A stretch of DNA of 64,000 bases from Paracoccus sp. SMMA_5_TC (GTDB lineage: Bacteria; Pseudomonadota; Alphaproteobacteria; Rhodobacterales; Rhodobacteraceae). The stretch lies in NCBI RefSeq assembly GCF_009696685.2, contig NZ_CP102356.1, forward strand, positions 233,501 to 297,500, read 5' to 3'. Made by a program: the position numbers and the translations under genes. Numbering within the stretch: position 1 is the first letter of the stretch; every line of letters starts with the position of its first letter. The notes beneath the pieces are model-generated. The model saw only the letters and a list, made by a program, of their open reading frames with translations. It did no database searches and had not been told where the DNA came from. Positions 1 through 8,483 of the stretch are shown in pieces.

Positions 1-881
1 AGAGCATCGCAGAATTCGTCATAGATCGCGTCATGAACATAGGCGCGCTTGACCGCCAGGCAGACCTGACCGGCATTCATGAAAGCGCCGCCATAGATCT
101 TTTCGGCGGTCTTGCGCACATCGACATCGGGCAGAACGATGGCAGGGTCGTTGCCGCCCATTTCCAGCGTCACCCGCTTCATGGTGCTGGCGGCGCTGGC
201 CATGATGCGCTTGCCGGTTTCGGACGAGCCTGTAAAGCCGATCTTGGCAATGCCGGGGTGGTTGGTCATCAGCGGCCCCAGGTCGTTCTGATCGGTCAGG
301 ATGTTGACCAACCCCGCCGGCAGGATCCGGGCGCAGATCTCGCCCAGCTTCAAGGCCGCGACCGGCGTGGTGGGCGCGGGCTTCAGCACCAGCGCGTTAC
401 CGGCCATCAACGCCGGCCCGATCTTCCAGCATGCCAGCAGCAGCGGAAAGTTCCACGCAATGATTGCCCCGACCACGCCCAACGGCTTGTGCCGGGTTTC
501 GATGCGGAACTGGTCGTCATCCTGAATGACACGATCGGGCAATTCCAGCGTGGCGGTATGGGCCAGATAGCCCTGGCTCCACTGCACCTCACCCATGGCT
601 TCTGGCAGGGGCTTGCCCTGTTCCTGGGTGATGGTGCGGGCCAGATCCTCGGCCTGTTCGCCGATGGCGGCAGCCAGCGCCTCGATCCGCGCGCGGCGCT
701 CGGCCATCGTGGTCTGCGCCCAGTCGCGCTGCGCGCGTGCGGCCGCGGCGACCGCCGCATCCAGATCGGCCGCGGTGGCGTGGGGAACCCGGGCAAAGAC
801 CTCTTCTGTGGCCGGGTTCACGACCTCGACCATACGGTCGGCCGAAACCAGTTGCCCGTCAATCAGCATCCTGTAATCCAT
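1..881 (-). CDS. NAD(P)-dependent aldehyde dehydrogenase (3' end outside window)
   Basis: The reverse strand is open from an ATG at 881 to the window edge, giving the first 293 or so codons of a protein family that is usually about 480-500 residues long. It oxidises an aldehyde to the acid with NAD(P)+ in the cytoplasm. The Rossmann-region signature IIAWNFPLLL, the cofactor motif GFTGSSETG, the general-base motif LEMGGNDP and the catalytic cysteine in GQVCLAVKR are all visible, so the visible part looks intact. A GGAGGA ribosome site (about 885-890) precedes the ATG. It lies just downstream of an AraC-type regulator on the same strand, an arrangement like FeaR/FeaB, so an aryl- or indole-acetaldehyde is a reasonable substrate. 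That substrate is inferred from context only. Confidence 0.9.
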   Translation of the reverse strand, partial: MDYRMLIDGQLVSADRMVEVVNPATEEVFARVPHATAADLDAAVAAAARAQRDWAQTTMAERRARIEALAAAIGEQAEDLARTITQEQGKPLPEAMGEVQWSQGYLAHTATLELPDRVIQDDDQFRIETRHKPLGVVGAIIAWNFPLLLACWKIGPALMAGNALVLKPAPTTPVAALKLGEICARILPAGLVNILTDQNDLGPLMTNHPGIAKIGFTGSSETGKRIMASAASTMKRVTLEMGGNDPAIVLPDVDVRKTAEKIYGGAFMNAGQVCLAVKRAYVHDAIYDEFCDA

Positions 882-1015
882 GATCTTCCTCCGGCTGTGC
901 CGGCCAGCGGGACCGGCTTCGGCGCTAAGAATAGGGACGCATTCCCCGGACGTCTTGGCGTGACGCGCCAGCCATGCGGACGAGCGCGCCAAAATTTCGC
1001 AGCTTTATCAATCGC

Positions 1016-1930
1016 TCAGCACAGAGGGCCGTGGGTGGCGTAATAATCGCAAGGGGTCATGCCATAGTGGTGACGAAAGACCCGGTTGAAATGCGAAAGG
1101 TCGCTGAATCCGGCCCGAAAGGCCAGTTCGGCAATCACCGGCCTTCGCCCCAATGCGGCGGCGCGGCGCAGATGGTCGGCAATCAGCCGGCTGCGACGTT
1201 CAGCCAGGAAATGGGTGAAGGTGGTGCCATGATCGGAAAAATCGCGCTGCAATTGCCGTCGTGACATGTTGACCAGGGCTGCCAGCCGCTCGATCGAAAA
1301 ATCGGGATCGGACAGATGGGTCTCGATCGTGTCGCAGGCCAATCGAAACCGCCCGTCGCGGTCGCGGAAGGCTGCCGCACCACCGGGCCGGTTCTGAGGA
1401 CGGAATACCATCGCCACAAAGTCGAACACATAGTCGCCGGCGATGCGAAGGCCTTCGTCCTCAGGCCCCTCGGAAATCAGGGCAGCAAGGCTGACGGCAA
1501 GCGGATGACTGGCCGCCAGACGGTGGCCGATCAACGGCAGGGCGCCGCGTCCTTCCAGACACAGGGCGCGGGGCAGATGCACAGATGTCATCGCCGAATC
1601 GCGCCCCTGAAAGTTCAGTTCGGCCTCGCGCATGGAATCCATCAGCAGGCAATCGCCAGGCGCCAGCATTTCCTGCCGACCATTATGCGTGACCAAGGTT
1701 TCACCGCTGCGTTGCATCAGCAGGAACAGATATTCACGATCATCCTGGCGGATCCCGGCCCGCTGACGATCGATACGCTCGATCCTGCAACGGATTTCCG
1801 CGATATCGACCCCATGGCGCTGTCGCAGCCGAAAATCACCGATGGCGCCGCGCTGCGCGCGGATCGGCCGGCCGTGATACTGGCCGCAGTTGGCAAGGAT
1901 GCAGGCGTTCCATTCGTCAAAACACATCAT
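1016..1930 (-). CDS. AraC-family transcriptional regulator (FeaR-like architecture)
   Basis: The product is about 304 residues. The open frame runs upstream to 2248, but I start at the ATG at 1930, which follows a GAGGGGGG ribosome site; the extra upstream residues look non-coding. The N-terminal about 180 residues resemble the ligand-binding domain of FeaR-type activators. The C-terminal about 100 residues form the double helix-turn-helix, with FSIERLAALVNMSRRQLQRD as first helix pair and ELAFRAGFSDLSHFNRVFRH as the conserved second. FeaR controls phenylacetaldehyde dehydrogenase in enterobacteria. Here the aldehyde dehydrogenase is the next gene downstream on the same strand, 134 bases away, so it is the likely target. 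Ligand unknown. Confidence 0.85.
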   Translation of the reverse strand: MMCFDEWNACILANCGQYHGRPIRAQRGAIGDFRLRQRHGVDIAEIRCRIERIDRQRAGIRQDDREYLFLLMQRSGETLVTHNGRQEMLAPGDCLLMDSMREAELNFQGRDSAMTSVHLPRALCLEGRGALPLIGHRLAASHPLAVSLAALISEGPEDEGLRIAGDYVFDFVAMVFRPQNRPGGAAAFRDRDGRFRLACDTIETHLSDPDFSIERLAALVNMSRRQLQRDFSDHGTTFTHFLAERRSRLIADHLRRAAALGRRPVIAELAFRAGFSDLSHFNRVFRHHYGMTPCDYYATHGPLC

Positions 1931-2346
1931 CGAAGTTCCCCCCTCTTCGGCGCCCGGAACGCTCCTCTTCGCTCCGGTCGGCCCCTCGGACTCGGGCCGC
2001 GCGTCAGCGAAGGATACTACCCTGCCCCGGCGCTGCAAAACTTGACATTTCCGGCCACGAGCACGTGCCCTCGAAAGGCGTGCGGTCTTGCAGCCGATTC
2101 GCGCGACACCCTTTTCCCGCGGAATGTCAGCGCGTCGGTCTTCGCCCCCACGCAGGATCTGTGATGGTTTCACTTTTGCTGCCATCAGGCAACATTTACA
2201 ACCACTTGCGCAACACTTCTTACATGAGTGCGGCCGGTTAGGCAACATAATTTCCGGCCCTGCGCCTCTTTTGAAATTTCAAACTTGAAAAATCATGAAA
2301 TATGCATTTGCATATATCTGGCGCCTGTCGCCACAGGGAGGAAAAA
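1931..2346. other. Intergenic region with divergent promoters, 416 bases
   Basis: This non-coding stretch separates the araC-type gene (minus) from the cyclase-marR pair (plus). Its right third is clearly richer in A and T than its surroundings. It holds two perfect palindromes: TTTGAAATTTCAAA at 2270-2283 and ATATGCA-TT-TGCATAT at 2300-2315. No convincing coding frame is present; the frame opening at 2302 would place a start codon inside the second palindrome and has no ribosome site. Confidence 0.6.
2300..2315. promoter_or_regulatory. Perfect palindrome ATATGCA-TT-TGCATAT, candidate MarR operator
   Basis: The arms are 7 bases each with a 2-base centre, and the site ends 31 bases before the TTG start of the cyclase gene. 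MarR dimers bind palindromes of about 16-20 bases of this kind, usually near their own promoter, and a marR gene is the second gene of the operon. A second palindrome (TTTGAAATTTCAAA, 2270-2283) lies 16 bases further upstream. Assignment to this MarR protein is inference. Confidence 0.5.
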
Positions 2347-3138
2347 TTGACACAACAGCAGACCTTGGCGGATCTCGCCACCGCGCTGGCAAGCGGCCAG
2401 ATTCGCGTCGTCGACTGCACCGCCGTCCTGGGGCCGCAGACCCCGACCTTGAAGCTGCCGCCCGAACTGGCGGATGACACGCCGCCGGTGGAAATTCACC
2501 CCATCTCGCATTATGACAAGCGCGGGCCTTTCTGGGCTTGGAACTGGCTGAAACTGGGCGAACATACCGGGACGCATTTCGATGCGCCGCAACACTGGAT
2601 TACCGGCCGTGACTACGCCGATGGCGCAACCGATACCATCGACCCGGCCCATTTCATCGCAGCCGTCAATGTCATCGATTGCAGCACCGAAGCCGCCGGA
2701 AACCCCGATTTCCTGCTCACCCGCGAAGCAGTCGAGGCATGGGAGGAAAAGCATGGTGCGATAGGCGCCGGCGAATGGGTGCTGATGCGAACCGACTGGG
2801 ACCGGCGCAATCACGACGCGGACAGCTTCCTGAACGCCGATGAGACCGGCCCGCACACGCCGGGGCCAACGGTGGATTGCATCGAATACCTTCTGTCACG
2901 GGGCATCCTGGGCTGGGGCACGCAATGTATCGGCACCGACGCCGGCATGGCGGGCGGATTCCAGCCGCCTTTCCCGGCCCACCACCTGCTGCATCAGAAC
3001 AACCGCTATGGTCTTGCCAGCCTTGTCAATCTGGACCAGCTGCCACCGAAGGGGGCGATCCTGATTGCCGCCCCGCTGAAGATCCAGAACGGCACCGGCT
3101 CTCCGATCCGCGCCTTGGCACTGGTTCCAGCCACGTGA
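2347..3138 (+). CDS. Cyclase-family metal-dependent hydrolase, isatin hydrolase-like
   Basis: The product has 263 residues from a TTG start at 2347, chosen because AGGGAGGA at 2335-2342 is correctly spaced for it; the upstream in-frame start lies in an operator-like palindrome. The metal-binding motif HTGTHFDAPQHW of the cyclase/kynurenine formamidase superfamily (HxGTHxDxPxH) is complete at about residues 80-91. The aromatic stretch FWAWNW just before it and the C-terminal PAHHLLHQNNRYGLASL segment resemble, from memory, the Mn-dependent isatin hydrolases described in Labrenzia, which open isatin to isatinate. Linear amides such as N-formylkynurenine, or another cyclic amide, remain possible. 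It is coupled to marR and lies upstream of iorAB, which suits an indole or arylpyruvate pathway. Confidence 0.8.
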   Translation: MTQQQTLADLATALASGQIRVVDCTAVLGPQTPTLKLPPELADDTPPVEIHPISHYDKRGPFWAWNWLKLGEHTGTHFDAPQHWITGRDYADGATDTIDPAHFIAAVNVIDCSTEAAGNPDFLLTREAVEAWEEKHGAIGAGEWVLMRTDWDRRNHDADSFLNADETGPHTPGPTVDCIEYLLSRGILGWGTQCIGTDAGMAGGFQPPFPAHHLLHQNNRYGLASLVNLDQLPPKGAILIAAPLKIQNGTGSPIRALALVPAT

Positions 3139-3680
3139 GCCACGATACCGCCCCCCCGCAGACGCAGGCAGCGGAACTGGTCCGAAACCGGCCAGGGCGC
3201 GCCGCCGCTTCCCCTGCAGACGATCATCAGGACAAGGGGGCGGTCCCTCTCCGCCTCGAACGCTTCACGCCCTATCTGATGAACCGGATCACGGCCCGCT
3301 ACAACCGCGCGGTCGAGGAAGAATTGCGTGATACCGGGGTGTCGGTGATCCAGATGCGGGTGTTGGCGGTGCTGATCGAGCACGGTCCGCAATCGGTGAA
3401 CAACCTGTCCGTCCTGACGGTCATCAAGCAATCAACCCTGTCGCGCGCACTGGACCAGATGGAGGCTGCCGGCCTGATCCGACGCCGCATTGACGATGCC
3501 GACAGCCGCATCCGCATCATCCATGCCGCATCTGCCGGGCGGGAGCTGCATCGTCGTGTCTGGCCTGAAATGGAACGGATGCAGGCGGCAATGCTGAAGG
3601 ATCTGTCCAGCGATGAGCAAAGGCTGCTGAATCATCTGTTGACCCGGGTGCTGCAGACCATCCGGCATCATGATTTCTAG
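3135..3680 (+). CDS. MarR-family transcriptional regulator
   Basis: The GTG at 3135 overlaps the TGA of the upstream hydrolase as GTGA, so the two genes are translationally coupled; this gives 181 residues. The first about 45 residues are polar and poorly conserved in look. The winged helix-turn-helix occupies roughly residues 75-140, with the recognition helix in IKQSTLSRALDQMEAAGLI followed by the wing RRRIDDADSRI. MarR proteins are usually repressors released by small aromatic ligands. Its pairing with an aromatic-type hydrolase, and the palindrome at 2300-2315, suggest autorepression of this operon. Confidence 0.9.
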   Translation: MSHDTAPPQTQAAELVRNRPGRAAASPADDHQDKGAVPLRLERFTPYLMNRITARYNRAVEEELRDTGVSVIQMRVLAVLIEHGPQSVNNLSVLTVIKQSTLSRALDQMEAAGLIRRRIDDADSRIRIIHAASAGRELHRRVWPEMERMQAAMLKDLSSDEQRLLNHLLTRVLQTIRHHDF

Positions 3681-3744
3681 CCGATTGCCGGGCCTTGCTG
3701 CGGGTCCGGCAGTTTGATCCCCTCTATCTTGCAAGGGCAAGCCA

Positions 3745-5889
3745 ATGGCCGAACGATCCTTTGTCCAGGAGGTCCAGAAACTGAGGCTGGGCGCCGGCGA
3801 AACCTTTCGCGGTGAAGGCATTCTGGCCGTCACCAAGGCATTGCTGGAAAACGGCGTCGGCTATGTCGGCGGCTATCAGGGCAGTCCGATTTCCCATCTG
3901 ATGGACGTGCTGTCGGATGCCCAGGACATCCTGGGCGAATTGGGGGTGCATTTCCAGGCGTCGGCGAACGAGGCGACCGCGGCTGCGATGCTGGCGGCCT
4001 CGGTCCATTATCCCATCCGCGGTGCCGTGACCTTCAAATCCACCGTCGGCACCAATGTCGCCTCGGATGCCTTGGCCAATCTGGCGTCTGGCGGGGTAAC
4101 CGGCGGCGCGTTGATCATCGTGGGCGAGGATTACGGCGAGGGCTCGTCCATCATGCAGGAACGCAGCCATGCCTTTGCGATGAAATCGCAGGTCTGGTTG
4201 CTGGACCCTCGCCCGAACCTGCCATCGATCGTGAACGCCGTGGGCGACGGTTTCGAGCTGTCCGAGACGTCAAACACCCCGGTGATGCTGCAAATGCGCA
4301 TCCGGTCATGCCATGTCCACGGACATTTCACTGCCCGCGACAATCAGCGCCCGAGCATGACGGTGTCCCAGGCGCTGGAAAACCCGCGCCGCGATCTTGG
4401 ACGCATCGTCCTGCCGCCGGCCAGCTTCCTGCACGAACAGGAAAAACTGACCAGGCGCTGGCCGGCAGCGCAGCGCTTCATCCTGGAACGCGGCATCAAC
4501 GAACGTTTCGGCGACGGTCAGGGCCGCATCGGCATCATCCTTCAGGGCGGCCTTTACAATACGACGATCAGGGCGTTGAACCGCCTGGGTCTTGCCAGCA
4601 TCTATGGCGACAGCCGTATCGACATGCTGTGCCTGAATGCCGTCTATCCGCTGGTCGAAAGCCAGATCCTCGAATTCTGCACAGACAAGGATGCGGTTCT
4701 GGTGGTCGAGGAAGGCCAGCCCAATTTCATCGAACAATCCATCGGCCACATGCTTTACCAGGCCGGTGCCCGCGTCACCCTTGAAGGAAAGGGCATGTTG
4801 CCCCAAGGCGGCGAATACAACGGCCAGGTCATGCTGGAGGGCCTGCTGCAATTCCTGCGGACCCATGCCCCGACGATGTTGCCACATACGGCGGTGGCGG
4901 CGAACGAGCCGCCACCCCCGGACCTTGCCGCGATGCTGCCAGCCCGCCCGCCGGGGTTCTGCACCGGCTGTCCCGAGCGACCGATCTTTGCCGCAACCAA
5001 GCTGGTAGAGCGCGAACTGGGGCCTCATCACATCGCATCGGACATCGGATGTCATCTGTTTTCCATCATGCCACCTTTCGACCTTGGGGCAACGACGATG
5101 GGCTACGGTCTGGGTCCGGCGTCAGCCTCGGCGTTGCAGAACAGCGATCCCAAGGGCAAGCGCTCGATCTCGTTCGTCGGCGATGGCGGCTTCTGGCACA
5201 ACGGTCTGACGTCATCGATCGGAAATGCCGTTTTCAACAAAAATGATGGCGTCATCGTCATTGTCGACAACTTCTATTCTTCGGCGACCGGGGGGCAGGA
5301 CATCCTGTCGTCGCGCGCCGACAATCCCAGCAAGGCGACCCAGCATCCCATTGCCGAGGCGGTCAGGGGTATGGGTGTAAAATGGGTGCGACAGATCGAC
5401 CGCACCTATGACGTCACCCGGATGCGCGATACCCTGAAGGACGCATTGCAATCCGACGTCGAAGGGCCAAAGGTCATCATCGCCTCATCGGAATGCATGC
5501 TGAACCGTCAGCGCCGCGAAAAACCGCTGCGCGCGCGCCAGATCCGCGAAGGCGAGCGTGTCGTGCGGCCTCGCTTCGGCATCGACGCGGATATCTGCAC
5601 CGGGGATCACGCCTGCATGCGCCTTTCGGGCTGTCCGTCGCTGTCGCTGCGCGACACCGGCGATCCGCTGCGCGACGATCCCGTGGCCGCGATCGACCAA
5701 AGCTGCGTCGGATGCGGCAATTGCGGTGAAGTTGCCGATGCCGCCGTGCTGTGCCCGAGCTTCTATCAGGCGGATGTGGTCATCAACCCTCGCCCCGCAG
5801 AGCGGCGCCGCGCCAGCCGCACCGCACGGATCATTGCCTGGTTGCAGAACCGGCGCAGCACCCGCCGCATCCTTTTTCACGAGCTTTGA
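3745..5889 (+). CDS. iorA: Indolepyruvate ferredoxin oxidoreductase, alpha-type subunit
   Basis: The product has 714 residues. The family decarboxylates arylpyruvates oxidatively to aryl-acetyl-CoA, using thiamine diphosphate and passing electrons to ferredoxin. The N-terminal half holds the pyrimidine-binding domain (GYVGGYQGSPISHL near residue 40). The thiamine diphosphate motif GDGGFWHNGL, ending in IVIVDN, lies near residues 475-505. The C-terminal part has two iron-sulfur motifs, one in CTGDHACMRLSGCPSL and one in CVGCGNC with a distal cysteine in LCPSF. It is followed 2 bases later by iorB. In many relatives the two subunits are one polypeptide of about 1100 residues; here they are separate genes. 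True substrate (indolepyruvate, phenylpyruvate or another 2-oxo acid) cannot be told from sequence. Confidence 0.88.
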   Translation: MAERSFVQEVQKLRLGAGETFRGEGILAVTKALLENGVGYVGGYQGSPISHLMDVLSDAQDILGELGVHFQASANEATAAAMLAASVHYPIRGAVTFKSTVGTNVASDALANLASGGVTGGALIIVGEDYGEGSSIMQERSHAFAMKSQVWLLDPRPNLPSIVNAVGDGFELSETSNTPVMLQMRIRSCHVHGHFTARDNQRPSMTVSQALENPRRDLGRIVLPPASFLHEQEKLTRRWPAAQRFILERGINERFGDGQGRIGIILQGGLYNTTIRALNRLGLASIYGDSRIDMLCLNAVYPLVESQILEFCTDKDAVLVVEEGQPNFIEQSIGHMLYQAGARVTLEGKGMLPQGGEYNGQVMLEGLLQFLRTHAPTMLPHTAVAANEPPPPDLAAMLPARPPGFCTGCPERPIFAATKLVERELGPHHIASDIGCHLFSIMPPFDLGATTMGYGLGPASASALQNSDPKGKRSISFVGDGGFWHNGLTSSIGNAVFNKNDGVIVIVDNFYSSATGGQDILSSRADNPSKATQHPIAEAVRGMGVKWVRQIDRTYDVTRMRDTLKDALQSDVEGPKVIIASSECMLNRQRREKPLRARQIREGERVVRPRFGIDADICTGDHACMRLSGCPSLSLRDTGDPLRDDPVAAIDQSCVGCGNCGEVADAAVLCPSFYQADVVINPRPAERRRASRTARIIAWLQNRRSTRRILFHEL

Positions 5890-5891
5890 CA

Positions 5892-7472
5892 ATGGCTTCA
5901 GTCATCGACCCCGGACTACCCTTTCACGCCGCCCGCCGCTCTCCGGAAAGCGATGGCGAAGGGATCATCACGCTTGCCGCGTTGGCCGTGGGGGGACAGG
6001 GCGGCGGCGTCCTGACCAACTGGATTGTCGATGTGGCCGAGGCAAACGGTTACCTGGCACAATCGACATCGGTGGCGGGGGTGGCACAGCGCACCGGCGC
6101 GACGATCTACTATGTCGAGATGTGTCGCGACACCGGACGTGCCCCGGTGATGGCGCTGGCCCCCGCGCCGGGCGATGTCGACATCCTGATCGCATCCGAA
6201 CTGATCGAGGCCGGGCGGGCAGTGATGCGCGGCTTTGTCACGCCCGGGCGCACCACACTGATCGCATCGACCCATCGCATCCCGGCCGTGTCGGAAAAGA
6301 TCGTCCCTGGCGATGGCCGGGCAGACAGCCGGACCGTGATCGAGGCCATGGGCCTGGCCGCCGATCGCGTGGTGGCCCTGGACCTCGAGGCCCTGGCGCA
6401 GGAATGCGGCACGGTGATTTCTGCGACGCTGCTGGGCGCCCTGGCCGCATCCGGCGCCCTGCCATTCCCGCGCGAAAGCTATGAACAGGTCATCCGCGCC
6501 ACCGGCAAGGGGGCCGAAGCATCCCTGCGCGGCTTTTCCCGGGCCTATGATCTTGCGATGACCGATCGGGCGGCGGTGCCCCACGACGCCCCCCCGCCTG
6601 CCATGCCGTCGACCCCACCGCAGGTTCCGCCGGCATTGCAGCCTGAATGGAACAGATTGCGGGAACGTCTGGCACGCTTGCCCGAAGCGGTGCGCGATAT
6701 GGCCGGCCGTGGGTTGGAAAAGGTCGTCGATTACCAGGATCTGGCCTATGGCCATCAATATCTGGACATGATCGAACGCGTGCTGGAACGGGATGGGCCG
6801 CCGCATGAGCTGACATTGGCCGCCGCAAAATATGCGGCACGGGCACTGTGCTATGACGACATCCTGCGCGTCGCCGATCTGAAAACGCGGGCCACACGAC
6901 AGGCGCGTATCCGTTCGGAAATGCGTGCGGCCCCTGACCAGTTGCTGCATGTCACCGAATATTTCCACCCGCGCTTCGAGGAATTCGTCACCACCCTGCC
7001 CCGTCGCCTGGGGTCGTGGCTGCGCAATCGTCCGCAAGCTGCCGCCTTCTATCGCCGCTATCTGGATCGCGGGCGACGGCTGCGCAGCGACCGTCTGGGC
7101 GGTTTTCTGGCGCTGTGGCTGGTGGCAGGATTGCGTCGCTGGCGCCGGGCGCTGCTGCGCCATCAGACCGAGATGGCGCATGTGGATGCCTGGTTCGACA
7201 CCGCGCTGCGCATTGCCCACACCGATCGGGCGCTGGCCGCCGAGGTTCTTGCCAATTATCGCCTGATCAAGGGCTATTCGGACACGCACAGCCGGGGACA
7301 GGGAAAATTTGCACGCCTGATGCAAGCCTTGCCCTTGCTGGAAGGACGCACGGACGCCGCGGACTGGATGCGGCGCCTGCGCACCGCGGCCCTTGCCGAC
7401 GAGGAGGGCAAGGCGCTGGAAGGCGCGCTTGCCACAGTAGCCTCGTTCGCCGAACCGCCCCGAGCCGCCTAG
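5892..7472 (+). CDS. iorB: Indolepyruvate oxidoreductase beta-type subunit with long C-terminal domain
   Basis: The start is the ATG at 5892, two bases after the iorA stop; the frame opens further upstream but that part lies inside iorA. Of 526 residues, about 25-215 form the gamma/beta domain of 2-oxoacid:ferredoxin oxidoreductases, with the glycine-rich AVGGQGGGVLTNWI. Residues from about 260 to the end form an additional alpha-helical, arginine-rich domain seen in fused arylpyruvate oxidoreductases (DUF6537 type, by recollection). The two domains are joined by a proline-rich linker (PPPAMPSTPPQVPP). It should act as a complex with IorA. No ferredoxin gene is adjacent. Confidence 0.85.
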   Translation: MASVIDPGLPFHAARRSPESDGEGIITLAALAVGGQGGGVLTNWIVDVAEANGYLAQSTSVAGVAQRTGATIYYVEMCRDTGRAPVMALAPAPGDVDILIASELIEAGRAVMRGFVTPGRTTLIASTHRIPAVSEKIVPGDGRADSRTVIEAMGLAADRVVALDLEALAQECGTVISATLLGALAASGALPFPRESYEQVIRATGKGAEASLRGFSRAYDLAMTDRAAVPHDAPPPAMPSTPPQVPPALQPEWNRLRERLARLPEAVRDMAGRGLEKVVDYQDLAYGHQYLDMIERVLERDGPPHELTLAAAKYAARALCYDDILRVADLKTRATRQARIRSEMRAAPDQLLHVTEYFHPRFEEFVTTLPRRLGSWLRNRPQAAAFYRRYLDRGRRLRSDRLGGFLALWLVAGLRRWRRALLRHQTEMAHVDAWFDTALRIAHTDRALAAEVLANYRLIKGYSDTHSRGQGKFARLMQALPLLEGRTDAADWMRRLRTAALADEEGKALEGALATVASFAEPPRAA

Positions 7473-7563
7473 CCGGATCGGCCGCCTTCACCAATGCAGC
7501 CAGGGCATGGCGCGGCCGAGCCCTGCATCTGCCGATGACACCCCCCCGACACGGCGAAACTCG

Positions 7564-8483
7564 ATGCAATCCGACCCGACGCCCGGCAATACCCCGAAGG
7601 ACGGGGAAATTTCGCCGGCCAGAAGTTATCTTGTGATATTCGTGTGCTGGCTGGCCATTTTTGCCGAAGGATATGATGTCGGGGTTCTGGGCGCGATCCT
7701 GCCGGCCCTGTCTGCCGATCCCGTCTGGCAGCTCAGTCCCCTGCAAGTGGGGGCAATCGGCAGCTACACCGTGCTTGGCATGCTGGCAGGCGGCCTGCTT
7801 GCCGGAACACTCAGCGAAATCAATGCCCGAAAGCCATTGTTCATCACCTGTCTGGCGTTGTTTGCATCCTGCATGATCTTCAGCGCGATGGCGCCGACAC
7901 CCAAGATCATTGCCATCAGCCGGTTCGTGGCGGGTCTGGGTCTTGGCGGCATCGTCCCTTGCGCCGCCGCCCTGACAACCGAATTCTCCCCGGCCCGATC
8001 AAAAAGCTTCAATTACGGGCTGATGTATTCGGGCTATTCCTTCGGTATTCTGACCGCTGCCCTTATCAGCCGTGCTTATGTCGAAACCCATGGCTGGCGG
8101 ACCATGCTGATGATCGGCGCCTTTCCGCTGCTGATGCTGCCGCTGTTTGCCGTTGCATTGCCCGAACCTCTGGAATGGCTGTCCAATAGCGGCCAGCGTG
8201 ACCGCGCGCGGGAGATGGCGCGCCGTTGGCGCGTCGCAGTGCCGCAACCGCGCCGCAATGACGGCCAGAAGCCGGGTTGGCGCGAGGTGCTGGCCACGAT
8301 ATTTGCACGCGCCCGTGCCCTGGAAACCGCCTGCTTCTGGTCGGCGGGGCAATCGCTGCCGCCGACCTGCCGCCCGCCTATAATTTCTACATCTTTGCGC
8401 TGATCGCCCTTATGGCCGCCTCGGCAACGGCAATGATACCGGATCGTCGCAGCACGGTCATGGTGTCATCCGGCCAGGGATGA
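7564..8483 (+). pseudogene. MFS transporter remnant (aromatic acid:H+ symporter type), internal deletion and frameshift
   Basis: The first about 210 residues look like a good AAHS-type transporter: a TM1 start SYLVIFVCWLAIFAEGYDVG, the 2-3 loop, and the TM4-5 region FVAGLGLGGIVPCAAAL, reaching about TM6. After about 8320 the reading frame continues only as unrelated residues to a stop at 8403. In another frame, AAADLPPAYNFYIFALIAL near 8355-8410 looks like the last transmembrane helix of the same family and runs to a stop at 8483. Roughly 140-170 residues covering TM7-TM11 are missing for a family length near 440. The remnant overlaps the 3' end of pta by 18 bases. It probably served the iorAB pathway. 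A truncated but expressed protein cannot be excluded. Confidence 0.75.

Noticed and set aside
2302..2346. Longer start of the cyclase gene at ATG 2302
   Set aside because: The codon is inside the 2300-2315 palindrome, has no ribosome site, and the added residues do not match the family. TTG at 2347 has a strong site.
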